This document shows positions 1 to 8,000 of a DNA stretch of 32,337 nucleotides, piece after piece. Positions within the stretch are counted from its first letter, which is position 1; the number at the start of each line of letters is the position of its first letter. The translations under genes were made by a program, and so were the position numbers. The stretch comes from a bacterium (lineage in GTDB: Bacteria > Pseudomonadota > Alphaproteobacteria > Ferrovibrionales > Ferrovibrionaceae). The notes beneath the pieces were generated by a model. That model searched no databases. It had not been told where the DNA came from and worked only from the letters and a program-made list of their open reading frames with translations. The stretch is taken from the NCBI GenBank assembly GCA_022844005.1, contig JALHMN010000040.1, positions 1 through 32,337 of the forward strand, given 5' to 3'.

Positions 1-2
1 CC

Positions 3-389
3 GCCATGCCCGGCCAGAAATACGGCCCGGCGCTGTTCCCGACGATCATCGCGAGCGGACTCGGCCTGGGCGGACTGATCCTGGTCCTCACCGGCCTTCG
101 ATCCGGCGCCCCTGCCCTTCGCCTGGCGGATTGGACGCGCGACCCTCGCGCGGTGACGAACGTCATCGCCGTGCCGGTGGCGCTGCTCCTCTACATCCTG
201 GTGTCCGAGACGCTCGGCTTCCTTCTCACGGCGATCATCCTCACCTTCGCGCTGCTCGTGCTGTTCCGGCGCCGGCCGGTCAGTTCCCTCGTCATCGCCC
301 TCGCCGCCGCCTTCGTCATCCAGCAGGCCTTCACCCGGCTGCTGCTGGTGCCGCTGCCGCGCGGCCTTCTCGAATCCATGATGGGTTGA
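3..389 (+). CDS. tctB: Tripartite tricarboxylate transporter small membrane subunit TctB (5' truncated by window edge)
   Basis: Small integral-membrane subunit of a TTT-family secondary carboxylate importer, which works with TctA and a periplasmic TctC receptor. The reading frame is open to the first base. The visible protein begins at MPGQKYGPALFP, which in TctB proteins is an internal motif following the first helix, so the true start lies upstream of the window and the ATG at 6 is not the start. Three hydrophobic stretches follow (about residues 13-30, 50-85 and 92-115 counted from the ATG at 6). The stop lies 3 bp before tctA, so the two are co-transcribed. A tctC gene would be expected just outside the window. 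The substrate cannot be read from the sequence. Confidence 0.85.
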   Translation, partial: AMPGQKYGPALFPTIIASGLGLGGLILVLTGLRSGAPALRLADWTRDPRAVTNVIAVPVALLLYILVSETLGFLLTAIILTFALLVLFRRRPVSSLVIALAAAFVIQQAFTRLLLVPLPRGLLESMMG

Positions 390-392
390 GCC

Positions 393-1886
393 ATGGAAAA
401 TCTCGCCCAGGCCTTCGGGCTGGTGTTCCAGCCCTATGTGCTGAGCGTCATCCTCGGCTCGGCGATGTTCGGCCTTTTCGTCGGCGCCGTGCCGGGTCTC
501 ACCGCGACCATGGCGACGGCGCTTCTGGTGCCGGTCACCTTCTTCATGGAGCCGGTGCCGGCGATCGCGGCGATCGTCACCGCCACCGCGATGGCGATCT
601 TCTCGGGCGATATTCCCGCCGCGCTGCTGCGCCTGCCGGGTACGCCCGCATCCGCGGCCTATGCCGACGAATCCTATGCGATGACGCGGAAGGGCCAGCT
701 CGAGCTCAACCTCGGCGCCAATCTCGTTTTCTCGGTCCTGGGCGGCCTCTTCGGCACCGTCGTCCTGGTGCTGGCCGCGCCGGCGCTCGCGGAAGTGGCG
801 CTCAACTTCAGCTCCTTCGAGTATTTCTGGCTGGCCCTGCTCGGCCTCACCTGCGCCGTCTTCATCGCGCCCACATCCCCCCTGCGCGGCGTCATCTCGC
901 TCCTGATCGGCCTCGGCATCGCCTGTATCGGCATCGACGTGACCGCGGGCCATCCGCGCTTCAATTTCGGCAACGTGGAGATGATGGGCGGCATATCCTT
1001 CATCCCGGCGATGATCGGCATGTTCGCCGTCTCCGAGGTGATGCGCTCGGTCAGGGAGACCGGCGGCGGCAAGATCGCCGTCCAGGACATCGGCAACATC
1101 TTCAGCGGACTCGGCGCCGTGGTGCGGCGATACAAGCTGAGCTTCTTCCGCGGCAGCGCCATCGGCACCGCGATCGGCGCGCTGCCCGGCGCCGGGGCCG
1201 ATATCGCCGCCTGGATCTCCTATGCGGTTTCCAAGCGCTTTTCGAAGGAACCGGAAAAGTTCGGCACCGGCCATGTCGAAGGCATCGTCGATGCCACCTC
1301 GGCCAACAATTCGGCGCTCGCCGGCGCATGGATTCCGGCGCTGGTCTTCGGCATCCCGGGCGATTCGATCACCGCGATCGTCATCGGCGTCCTCTACATG
1401 AAAGGCATGAATCCCGGCCCCTCCATCTTCATGGAGAACGCCTCGATGCTTTATGCCGTGTTCATCGTCTTCTTCCTGGCGAACCTGCTGCTGCTGCCGC
1501 TGGGCCTCGCCGCCATCCGCGCCTCCGGATTCATCCTGCGCGTACCCCGGCCCATCCTGATGCCGATCATTCTCCTCTTCTGCGTCGTCGGCGCCTTCGC
1601 CATCAACAACACGCTGTTCGGCGTCGGCATCACGCTGGTCATGGGCATGCTCGCCTGGCTGATGGAAGAGAACGGCATCCCCGTGGCGCCCGCCATGCTG
1701 GGCATGGTGCTGGGCGAACTGCTGGAAGGCAGCTTCATGACCTCGATGATCAAGGCGGACGGCAACCTGTTCGGTTTCTTCGCCCGGCCGATCGCCGCCA
1801 CCCTCGGCGTCGTCACCATCGCCGTCTGGCTGTCGCCGCTGGTTTTCCGCTTGATGACGCGCAGGCGCACCGTCGCCGCAGGCTGA
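393..1886 (+). CDS. tctA: Tripartite tricarboxylate transporter large permease TctA
   Basis: The 497-residue large permease of the TTT importer; full family length is about 500. It is hydrophobic throughout with about 11-12 predicted helices. The conserved TctA features are present: a glycine-rich GAVPGLTATMATALLVP stretch near residues 31-47, the IPAALLRLPGTPASAA block around 73-90, and a second GAVPG-like repeat (IGALPGAGADIAAWISY, about 260-277). These two glycine-rich stretches are typical of the inverted-repeat architecture. It starts 3 bp after the tctB stop with an ATG. Downstream it meets sqr convergently. The family takes up citrate, tricarboxylates or other carboxylates; the specific substrate is unknown here. 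Confidence 0.93.
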   Translation: MENLAQAFGLVFQPYVLSVILGSAMFGLFVGAVPGLTATMATALLVPVTFFMEPVPAIAAIVTATAMAIFSGDIPAALLRLPGTPASAAYADESYAMTRKGQLELNLGANLVFSVLGGLFGTVVLVLAAPALAEVALNFSSFEYFWLALLGLTCAVFIAPTSPLRGVISLLIGLGIACIGIDVTAGHPRFNFGNVEMMGGISFIPAMIGMFAVSEVMRSVRETGGGKIAVQDIGNIFSGLGAVVRRYKLSFFRGSAIGTAIGALPGAGADIAAWISYAVSKRFSKEPEKFGTGHVEGIVDATSANNSALAGAWIPALVFGIPGDSITAIVIGVLYMKGMNPGPSIFMENASMLYAVFIVFFLANLLLLPLGLAAIRASGFILRVPRPILMPIILLFCVVGAFAINNTLFGVGITLVMGMLAWLMEENGIPVAPAMLGMVLGELLEGSFMTSMIKADGNLFGFFARPIAATLGVVTIAVWLSPLVFRLMTRRRTVAAG

Positions 1887-1892
1887 GCGCTC

Positions 1893-1910
1893 CCGCCCGA
1901 TCGCGGGCGG
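1893..1910. terminator. Hairpin between convergent tctA and sqr
   Basis: CCGCCCG-ATCG-CGGGCGG is a perfect 7-bp stem with a 4-nt loop, 7 bp after the tctA stop and 42 bp from the sqr stop. There is no T-run on either strand, so a terminator role for the convergent pair is only plausible. The remaining 1911-1951 shows nothing else. Confidence 0.4.
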
Positions 1911-1951
1911 TGAACCTCATCCGGCCGGGACGGGCCCGAGCGGATACCGCC

Positions 1952-3256
1952 TCATGACGCCGCCTTCTGGCCGCCGCGCAGCTTTTCGATCCCGAGCCGC
2001 TTCAGCACGTAGCGCTCGTAGCCGGGCTCGCTCGAGCCCTGGCGGATCTTGCGCAGGAAATAGCGTTCGAAGGCGACCTTGGCCATGTGGACCCAATAGC
2101 CCTGGCCCGACCAGGTGACGTTGCGCGGCGGGATCTGCGGCAGGGCGACGAAGGCGACCCCGTCATCGCCGAAATCGGCGAGGCAGACGGCGTTCCACGT
2201 CGCCTCGGCCTTCGGCTCGCGGCCGGCGATCAGCTCGGCGATGTTGTGCGCGGTCGCCGTCGCCATGCTCTCGATCATGTAGCCGGTCTTCGGCACGCCG
2301 ACCGGGACCGGCGTCTGTTCCACCGGCGGGATCGCGACGCAGACGCCAACGCCGAAGATGTTGCCGTAGGTCGGATTGCGCTGGAAACGGTCGATACTGA
2401 CGAAGCCGCGCGGGTTGGTGAGGCCGGGAATCCACTTTCCGTCTTCGCCCTTCAGGCAGGCGGCACCCCGGAAGGCGGGGATGAACATGGCGAGCTTCGC
2501 CGGCAAGTCGTGCGCCCTTTTCACCGTGCCGTCCTCGTTCAGCTCGGTGACCTCGGCGCCTTCGGCGGTGACGCGGTCGAGCCTGGCGTTGGTGATCCAC
2601 TTCACATCGCGATCGCGGAAGACGTTCTCCAGCATCCCCTTGGTGTTGCCGACACCGCCGAGGCCGAGATGGCCGATATAGGGTTCGGAGGTGACGAAAG
2701 TGATCGGCACGCGGTCGCGGATCCGCCGCCGCCGGAGGTCGGTCACCATCATGACGGCGAATTCATAGGCCGGCCCGAAGCAGGAGGCGCCCTGTGCCGC
2801 GCCGACCACGATCGGCCCGGGATCGGCGCAGAACTTCTCCCAGCGCTCCGCCGCCTCGGCCGCGTGGTCGACGTGGCAGATCGAGATCGTGTTGGCATCC
2901 GGCCCCAGGCCCTCGATCTCGTCGAAGGCGAGTTCGGGACCGGTGGCGATCACCAGGTAGTCGTAGGGTAGCCGGCTGCCGTCGCCGAGTTCGAGTGCGT
3001 TCTCCGCCGGCAGCACGCGCTTTGCACCCTTCGCGCTGAAGCCGATGCCCTGGCGCGCCAGGATCTGGGGCAGGTGCAGCTTGATGTCCTCGGGCTTGCG
3101 CCATCCCAGCGCCACCCAGGGATTCGAGGGGACGAACTGGAACCACTCGGAATTCGATACGACGGTGATCTCGGCCGCGCGACCGATCTCCTTGCGTAGG
3201 TCGAAGGCGACCGGCACGCCGCCGATTCCCGCGCCCAGGACGACAACTCGGCTCAT
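1952..3256 (-). CDS. sqr: Sulfide:quinone oxidoreductase (FAD-dependent)
   Basis: A 434-residue flavoprotein expected to oxidise sulfide to polysulfide or persulfide and pass electrons to membrane quinone. The N-terminus has the dinucleotide-binding motif GAGIGG (residues 8-13), followed by a second flavin-binding ATGPELAF block (104-111). All three cysteines expected of Acidithiobacillus-type SQR are present: Cys127 (ISICHVDH), Cys159 (GASCFGPAYE) and Cys358 (WNAVCLADFGD). The SEPYIGHLG and PPVEQTPVPVGVPKTGYMIE segments also match that group. The C-terminus is basic and amphipathic, consistent with monotopic membrane attachment. An in-frame extension to 3328 exists, but the ATG at 3256 has a GGAGG 7-8 nt upstream and starts directly at the Rossmann strand. 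It lies downstream of DUF2892 and the SqrR/BigR-type gene on the same strand. Confidence 0.92.
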   Translation of the reverse strand: MSRVVVLGAGIGGVPVAFDLRKEIGRAAEITVVSNSEWFQFVPSNPWVALGWRKPEDIKLHLPQILARQGIGFSAKGAKRVLPAENALELGDGSRLPYDYLVIATGPELAFDEIEGLGPDANTISICHVDHAAEAAERWEKFCADPGPIVVGAAQGASCFGPAYEFAVMMVTDLRRRRIRDRVPITFVTSEPYIGHLGLGGVGNTKGMLENVFRDRDVKWITNARLDRVTAEGAEVTELNEDGTVKRAHDLPAKLAMFIPAFRGAACLKGEDGKWIPGLTNPRGFVSIDRFQRNPTYGNIFGVGVCVAIPPVEQTPVPVGVPKTGYMIESMATATAHNIAELIAGREPKAEATWNAVCLADFGDDGVAFVALPQIPPRNVTWSGQGYWVHMAKVAFERYFLRKIRQGSSEPGYERYVLKRLGIEKLRGGQKAAS

Positions 3257-3379
3257 TTCTGTTCCTCCCGTTCCATCGGGTTGCTCCGCTCTGGCTGCTG
3301 GATGGCGCGCCGGCGGAGGGCGGCGCATCGAGCCTGATCAGGAAGCATGGCTGTCGCTTCCGGCCACCGGTCCGAGCGC

Positions 3380-3393
3380 TTGACGAAGGTCAA
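3380..3393. promoter_or_regulatory. Fnr/FixK-type palindrome upstream of sqr
   Basis: TTGAC-GAAG-GTCAA is a perfect 5-bp inverted repeat with 4-bp spacing. It fits the degenerate Crp/Fnr-superfamily box (TTGAY-N4-RTCAA). Its centre is about 130 bp upstream of the sqr ATG, in the 215-bp gap after DUF2892. I found no convincing -10 at the class II distance, so this is a candidate site only. Confidence 0.35.
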
Positions 3394-3414
3394 TGCCCGT
3401 TGCCGCGCCGCGGC

Positions 3415-3442
3415 GGAGCATGCGCAACCATGCGCATGCTCC
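3415..3442. other. Perfect 12-bp stem-loop between DUF2892 gene and sqr
   Basis: GGAGCATGCGCA and its exact complement TGCGCATGCTCC are separated by a 4-nt loop (ACCA on the plus strand). It lies 30 bp after the DUF2892 stop, within the gap before sqr. No T-run follows on either strand. It could be a weak terminator, an mRNA processing or stability hairpin, or a dyad operator. Confidence 0.6.
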
Positions 3443-3471
3443 CTGTCCCGGTCGCCGAAAGCGTCTTTCCT

Positions 3472-3675
3472 TCAGGAGAAGGCGTTGCCCGGCCGCGCAC
3501 CCAGTGCCTTGAAGATCATCGCCGCCGGGCAGAAACCCGTGAACGACGCCTGCATCAGGTTGGCGCCGACGAAGGCGGTGAACCACAGCCAATAGGGGCT
3601 GTGATACTGGCTCAAGGCCAAGCTCAGCAGGATCATCAGGCCGGCAAAGGCCATCACGGCGCGATCGATGGACAT
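3472..3675 (-). CDS. DUF2892 (YgaP transmembrane-like) small membrane protein
   Basis: A 67-residue protein with two hydrophobic helices (about residues 7-22 and 28-45). It carries the family hallmark [15 protein letters not shown], with its single cysteine, Cys49, at the start of a C-terminal amphipathic segment. DUF2892 is the membrane half of E. coli YgaP, where it is fused to a rhodanese domain; here it stands alone. Known context in many bacteria is sulfur-transfer or sulfide-response operons with ArsR-family sensors, which fits this location. The ATG at 3675 is preceded by GAGGG at about 8 nt, and the gene starts 18 bp after the repressor stop. Its molecular function is not established. 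Confidence 0.85.
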   Translation of the reverse strand: MSIDRAVMAFAGLMILLSLALSQYHSPYWLWFTAFVGANLMQASFTGFCPAAMIFKALGARPGNAFS

Positions 3676-3693
3676 GGCAGCATTCCCTCTCGG

Positions 3694-4002
3694 TTACCTG
3701 CGACGCGCAGGGGGACAGAACAATTCGTGCAGAACGGCGATCACTTTGCTCAGGCCCGGGTCGGCCAGCCCGTAGTGGATCGACTGCCCTTCCCGCCGCG
3801 TCTTCACCAGCCCGTCGCGGCGGAGCTTGGCGAGGTGCTGGGACAGCGGCGACTGCCCGATGTCCACCACCTTCTCCAATGCACTCACCGATCGCTCGCC
3901 CTTATGCAGCTCGCACAGGATGAGCAGGCGGTGCGGGTTGGCGAGGGCCTTCATCAGCAGTGCCGCCTCTTTCGCTTTCGGCCGAAGGTGATCGACGTTC
4001 AT
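3694..4002 (-). CDS. bigR: ArsR-family persulfide-sensing repressor, SqrR/BigR type
   Basis: A 102-residue winged-helix repressor (helix-turn-helix about residues 41-60, SPLSQHLAKLRRDGLV). It has exactly two cysteines, Cys30 (LLILCEL) and Cys96 (LFCPP). Their 66-residue spacing equals that of the redox pair Cys41/Cys107 in Rhodobacter SqrR, which forms polysulfide bridges; the metal-site cysteines of classical ArsR or SmtB are absent. With sqr and DUF2892 downstream, sulfide/persulfide sensing is the best reading. An open frame continues upstream to 4257, but that part overlaps the divergent gene and the promoter. The ATG at 4002 is chosen, with a GTG at 4008 as alternative. There is no clear Shine-Dalgarno, and the mapped promoter would give a leader of only about 7 nt, so the mRNA may be nearly leaderless. 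Confidence 0.9.
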   Translation of the reverse strand: MNVDHLRPKAKEAALLMKALANPHRLLILCELHKGERSVSALEKVVDIGQSPLSQHLAKLRRDGLVKTRREGQSIHYGLADPGLSKVIAVLHELFCPPARRR

Positions 4003-4010
4003 ATTCACAC

Positions 4011-4038
4011 TTGCTAATTTAGATATTTCTAATATATA
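4011..4038 (+). promoter_or_regulatory. Divergent promoter for the MFP-RND operon
   Basis: On the plus strand, TTGCTA (4011-4016), a 16-bp spacer and TATATA (4033-4038) form a plausible promoter. It would give a leader of about 25 nt to the ATG at 4070, which has GGGAG about 8 nt upstream. The inverted repeat 4019-4032 fills its spacer. Confidence 0.55.
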
Positions 4039-4044
4039 TGTCAA
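4016..4044 (-). promoter_or_regulatory. Sigma-70-type promoter for the bigR-DUF2892-(sqr) operon
   Basis: On the minus strand, TTGACA (4044-4039), a 17-bp spacer and TAAATT (4021-4016) make a near-consensus housekeeping promoter, exceptional in this GC-rich window. Predicted transcription would start near 4009, only a few bases before the ATG. It shares its DNA with the divergent promoter and the inverted repeat. Confidence 0.7.
4019..4032. promoter_or_regulatory. Candidate SqrR/BigR operator in the divergent promoter
   Basis: TTAGA-TATT-TCTAA is a perfect AT-rich dyad placed between the -35 and -10 elements of both divergent promoters. CTAAT also recurs as a direct repeat at 4014-4018 and 4029-4033. 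BigR-type repressors are known to bind AT-rich palindromes overlapping the -10 region of their own promoter. A single bound repressor here would block both directions. Confidence 0.6.
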
Positions 4045-4069
4045 GTCTCTTCCGTCGGGAGCCTGCCCA

Positions 4070-5047
4070 ATGACCCGCCTCCGCCTCGCGATCGTGGCCG
4101 TGCTGATCGCCGGTCTGTCCGCCTCCCCCGTCCTGGCGGAGACCTGGACGGTTACCCGCGCCAAGGTCGATGATCGCAAGGCGGTGATCGCCACCGTCGA
4201 ACCGGTCCGCCAGCTGCCGGCGCGGGCACGGATCGGCGGCACCATCGCCGAGGTCAAGGTGAGGGAAGGCGACCAGGTCGCCGCGGGCGATCGTCTCGCG
4301 CTCGTGGTCGACCAGAAGCTCGCCCTGCAGATGCAGACGCTCGACGCCCGGATCCAGGCCCAGCAGGCGCAGCGCGACCAGGCCCGTCTCGACTTCGACC
4401 GCGCTCAGGAACTGCGGCGCAGTGGCACCGGCCCGCAAGTACGCGTGGAGGAGGCTCGCACCCAGCTCGACATCGCCGATCGCACGCTGAAGGCCGTTCG
4501 CTCCGAACGCGAGGTCATCGTCCAGCAGACGGCCGAAGGTGCCGTGCTCGCCCCCAGCGGCGGCCGGGTGCTGAAAGTCGTCGCGGCCGCGGGCAGCGTC
4601 GTCCTGCCTGGAGAAGCCATCGCCACCATAGCGACCGAGAACTACATCCTGCGCCTGCAGCTCCCCGAGCGGCACGCCCGCTTCCTGAAGGCGGGCGACC
4701 CGATCCTGATCGGCTCGCGCGGCCTGCAGGACGAACCCGGCGAGGCGCTGCGGCCCGGCCGGGTGAAGCTCGTCTATCCCGAAATCGACCAGGGCCGCGT
4801 TCTCGCCGATGTTGAGGTGCCGGGTCTCGGCGACTACTTCGTCGGCGAACGCACCCGGGTCTATGTCGCCACCGGCGCACGCGAGGCGCTGCTGGTCCCC
4901 AAAGACGCTCTCTATCGCCGCTTCGGGGTCGACTATGTCCGTCTAAAGGACGGTACCGAGGTGGTGGTGCAGGTCGGAATGCCCGTCGGCGAGGGGGTCG
5001 AGGTTCTTTCCGGCCTGCGCGCCGGTGACGTGGTGGTCCGGCCATGA
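4070..5047 (+). CDS. RND efflux periplasmic adaptor (membrane fusion protein, HlyD/AcrA family)
   Basis: A 325-residue adaptor linking an inner-membrane RND pump to an outer-membrane channel. It starts with a Sec signal peptide ending at VLA-E (cleavage near residue 23); there is no lipobox cysteine, so unlike AcrA it is not a lipoprotein. A first lipoyl half-motif (IGGTIAEVKVREGDQVAAGD, 55-74) and a second (APSGGRVLKVVAAAGSVVLPGE, 161-182) flank an alpha-hairpin of about 85-150 rich in Gln and Arg. Beta-barrel and membrane-proximal domains follow. The mature protein has no cysteine. Its stop overlaps the RND start by 4 bp (ATGA), so the two are coupled. No outer-membrane channel gene is present in the window. 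Confidence 0.9.
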   Translation: MTRLRLAIVAVLIAGLSASPVLAETWTVTRAKVDDRKAVIATVEPVRQLPARARIGGTIAEVKVREGDQVAAGDRLALVVDQKLALQMQTLDARIQAQQAQRDQARLDFDRAQELRRSGTGPQVRVEEARTQLDIADRTLKAVRSEREVIVQQTAEGAVLAPSGGRVLKVVAAAGSVVLPGEAIATIATENYILRLQLPERHARFLKAGDPILIGSRGLQDEPGEALRPGRVKLVYPEIDQGRVLADVEVPGLGDYFVGERTRVYVATGAREALLVPKDALYRRFGVDYVRLKDGTEVVVQVGMPVGEGVEVLSGLRAGDVVVRP

Positions 5048-8000
5048 AACTCGGGATTTCGGGCCATCTGACCCGGATCTTCATCGGCTCTCCGCTCACC
5101 CCGCTGCTGCTGATCGCGGCCGTGGTGGTCGGCGCGCTCGCCCTCGTCTCGTTGCCGCGGGAAGAGGAGCCGCAGATCAGCGTGCCGATGATCGACATCC
5201 TGGTGACGGCGAACGGCTACAAGGCCGGCGATGCCGTCGAACTGATCACTAAGCCGCTCGAGGACATCGTCAAGGCCATCAACGGCGTCGAGCACGTCTA
5301 TTCCAGCACCCAGGACGACAGCGTCCTGGTGACCGCCCGCTTCCTTGTCGGCACCGATCAGGATGCCGGCCTGCTCCGCGTACACGAGAAGATCCGTGCC
5401 AACATACTGGACCTGCCGAAGGGCATCCCCGAGCCACTGATCATCGGCCGCGGCATCAACGACGTCGCCATCGTCACCCTGACGCTGGAACCGAAGGCCT
5501 CGCACGCGGGCCGCTGGGACGCCAACGGCCTGCACCAGATCGCCGAGGAACTGCGCCACGAACTGGTCAAGGTGGATGACATCGGCCTGACCTACATCGT
5601 CGGCGGCAGTCCCAACCAGATCCGGGTGGAACCCGATCCGGAGCGCCTCTCGCTCTATGGCATTACGCTCAACCAGCTGGTCGACAAGCTCTCCAATGCC
5701 AATCGCTCCTTCCTCGTCGGCGCCTTCCGCGATGCCGGGCGCCATGTGCCGGTCCTGGCCGGGCAGACCCTGCAGGGCGTGCCCGATATCGGCCTCCTTC
5801 TCCTCACCGCCCGCGATGGTCGTCCGGTCTATGTGAAGGACGTCGCCGACGTCGTGGTCGGCGGGGCCGAACTCGAGCACCGTGCCTGGCGCCTCACCCC
5901 CGATGCCGAAGGCGGGTTCGAGCAGAAGCCCGCGGTGACGCTCGCCCTCGCCAAGCGCAGCGGTGCCAACGCCGTGGTGGTTGCCGATGACCTGCTGCAC
6001 CGCCTCGAGACCGTGAAGGGACGCCTGATCCCCGACGACGTCTCGGTCACGGTCACCCGCAATTACGGCGAGACGGCCAGCGAGAAGGCGGACGAACTCC
6101 TGTTCCATCTGGCCCTCGCCACCGTCTCCATCGTCGCGCTGATCACCTTCGCGGTCGGCTGGCGCGAGGGATTGGTCGTCATGGTGGTGATCCCGACCAC
6201 CATCCTGCTCACCCTGTTCGCCTCCTGGCTGATGGGCTACACGATCAACCGGGTAAGCCTATTCGCGCTCATCTTCTCCATCGGCATCCTGGTCGACGAT
6301 GCGATCGTCGTGGTGGAGAACATCGTCCGCCACTGGCACCGACGCGATGGCCGCGATCTCGTGGCGTCCGCCATCGACGCGGTCGCGGAAGTCGGCAATC
6401 CCACCATTGTCGCCACCCTCACCATCATCGTCGCCCTCCTGCCGATGATGTTCGTGAGCGGGCTGATGGGCCCCTACATGAGCCCGATCCCGGCCAACGC
6501 CTCGATGGCGATGCTGTTCTCCTTCTTCGTCGCGGTCACGATCACGCCCTGGCTCCTGTTCCGCATCGCCCGGGGCCGCTTCGCCGGCAAAGCCTCGTCG
6601 TCCGGCGCGGCGCATGACGACACCGGCGGCGCCTTCGGCCGGTTCTATGTCTGGATCGCCCGTCCGCTCCTCGCCGGGCGCTGGCGATCCAAGGTGTTCC
6701 TGATCCTGGTCGGTGCCGCGACGGCGCTGGTCTGCGTCCTCTTCGCCACCAGGGACGTGACGGTGAAACTGCTGCCCTTCGACAACAAGTCGGAGCTGCA
6801 GGTGGTGGTCGACCTGCCGGAAGGCGCCACGCTCGAGGAGACGGAGCGGCTGCTGTTCGCCGCCGCCGGCCGGCTCGCCGGACTGCCGGAACTGGTCGCC
6901 ATCGAGGCCTATGCCGGCACCGCGGCGCCCTTCAACTTCAATGGCCTCGTCCGGCATTCCTATCTTCGGACGAGCCCCCACCAGGGTGACCTTCAGGTCA
7001 ACCTGACGCCCAAGGCCGAGCGTTCGCGGGCCAGCCACGCCATCGCACTCGACGTTCGCCAGCGCCTCGCCGGCCTGGAGAAACCGGCCGGCACGGCGCT
7101 CCGCGTGGTCGAAGTGCCGCCCGGCCCGCCGGTGCTGGCGACGCTCCTGGCCGAGGTCTACGGCCCGGATGAAGCCACGCGGATCGAGGTGACACGGAAG
7201 CTGCGGCAGGCCTTCGAGGCCGTCGACTTCGTGGTGGATGTGGACGACACCGTGCGCGCGCCCGGCGAGAGGCTGCGCTTCGCCATCGATCAGGAACGGC
7301 TCGAATACCACGGCGTCGAGGAGCAGGCCGTCTATGACACCATCGCCGCGATGATCGGCGGGGTGCGGATCGGTTATTCCCAGCGCGGTCAGGGTACCAG
7401 GCCGATCGACATCTCCGTCCGCCTGCCCAGGCAGGCACTGTGGTTGGGCGAACGCCTGCTGTCGACCCCGGTCCCGGCCGGCGGCACGCAGCGTCAGGGC
7501 GCCAATGTCGAGCTGGGCGATGTCGTCAGCGTCAAGCGCGAGCCTGCCTCGCATACCCTGTTCCGCCGCAACGGCCGCTTCGCCGAGATGGTTCAGGCCG
7601 AGGTCGCCGGGCGCTTCGAGGCGCCGATCTACGGCATGCTCGCAGTGCAGGACGAGATCGACCGTATCGACTGGGGCGCGACGGGCCGGCCCGAGGTGCT
7701 GCTGCACGGCCAGCCGCTCGATGAGGCGAAGCCCTCGCTCCTCTGGGACGGGGAGTGGGAGGTGACCTACGTGACCTTCCGCGACATGGGCGCGGCCTTC
7801 ATGGTCGCGATCCTCGGCATCTACTTGCTGGTGGTGGCGCAGTTCGGTTCGTTCCGGCTGCCGCTGGTGATCCTGGTGCCGGTGCCGCTGACGCTGATCG
7901 GCATCGTGCTCGGCCACTGGCTGCTCGACGCGGCCTTCACCGCCACCTCGATGATCGGCTTCATCGCGCTCGCCGGCATCATCGTGCGCAACTCGATCTT

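Noticed and set aside
131-1957. A 608-codon plus-strand frame overlapping tctB and tctA
   Set aside because: Composition (Arg/His/Ala/Pro/Asp-rich, no helices) is that of an out-of-frame reading of tctA, whose own frame is a textbook match.
3257-3328. N-terminal extension of sqr from the ATG at 3328
   Set aside because: The extra 24 residues are Arg/Pro/Ala-rich and unlike SQR proteins; the ATG at 3256 has a good ribosome site and starts at the FAD-binding strand.
4003-4257. N-terminal extension of the ArsR-type repressor to 185 residues
   Set aside because: It would run through the divergent promoter and into the signal peptide of the MFP gene; the family length is about 100-115 residues.
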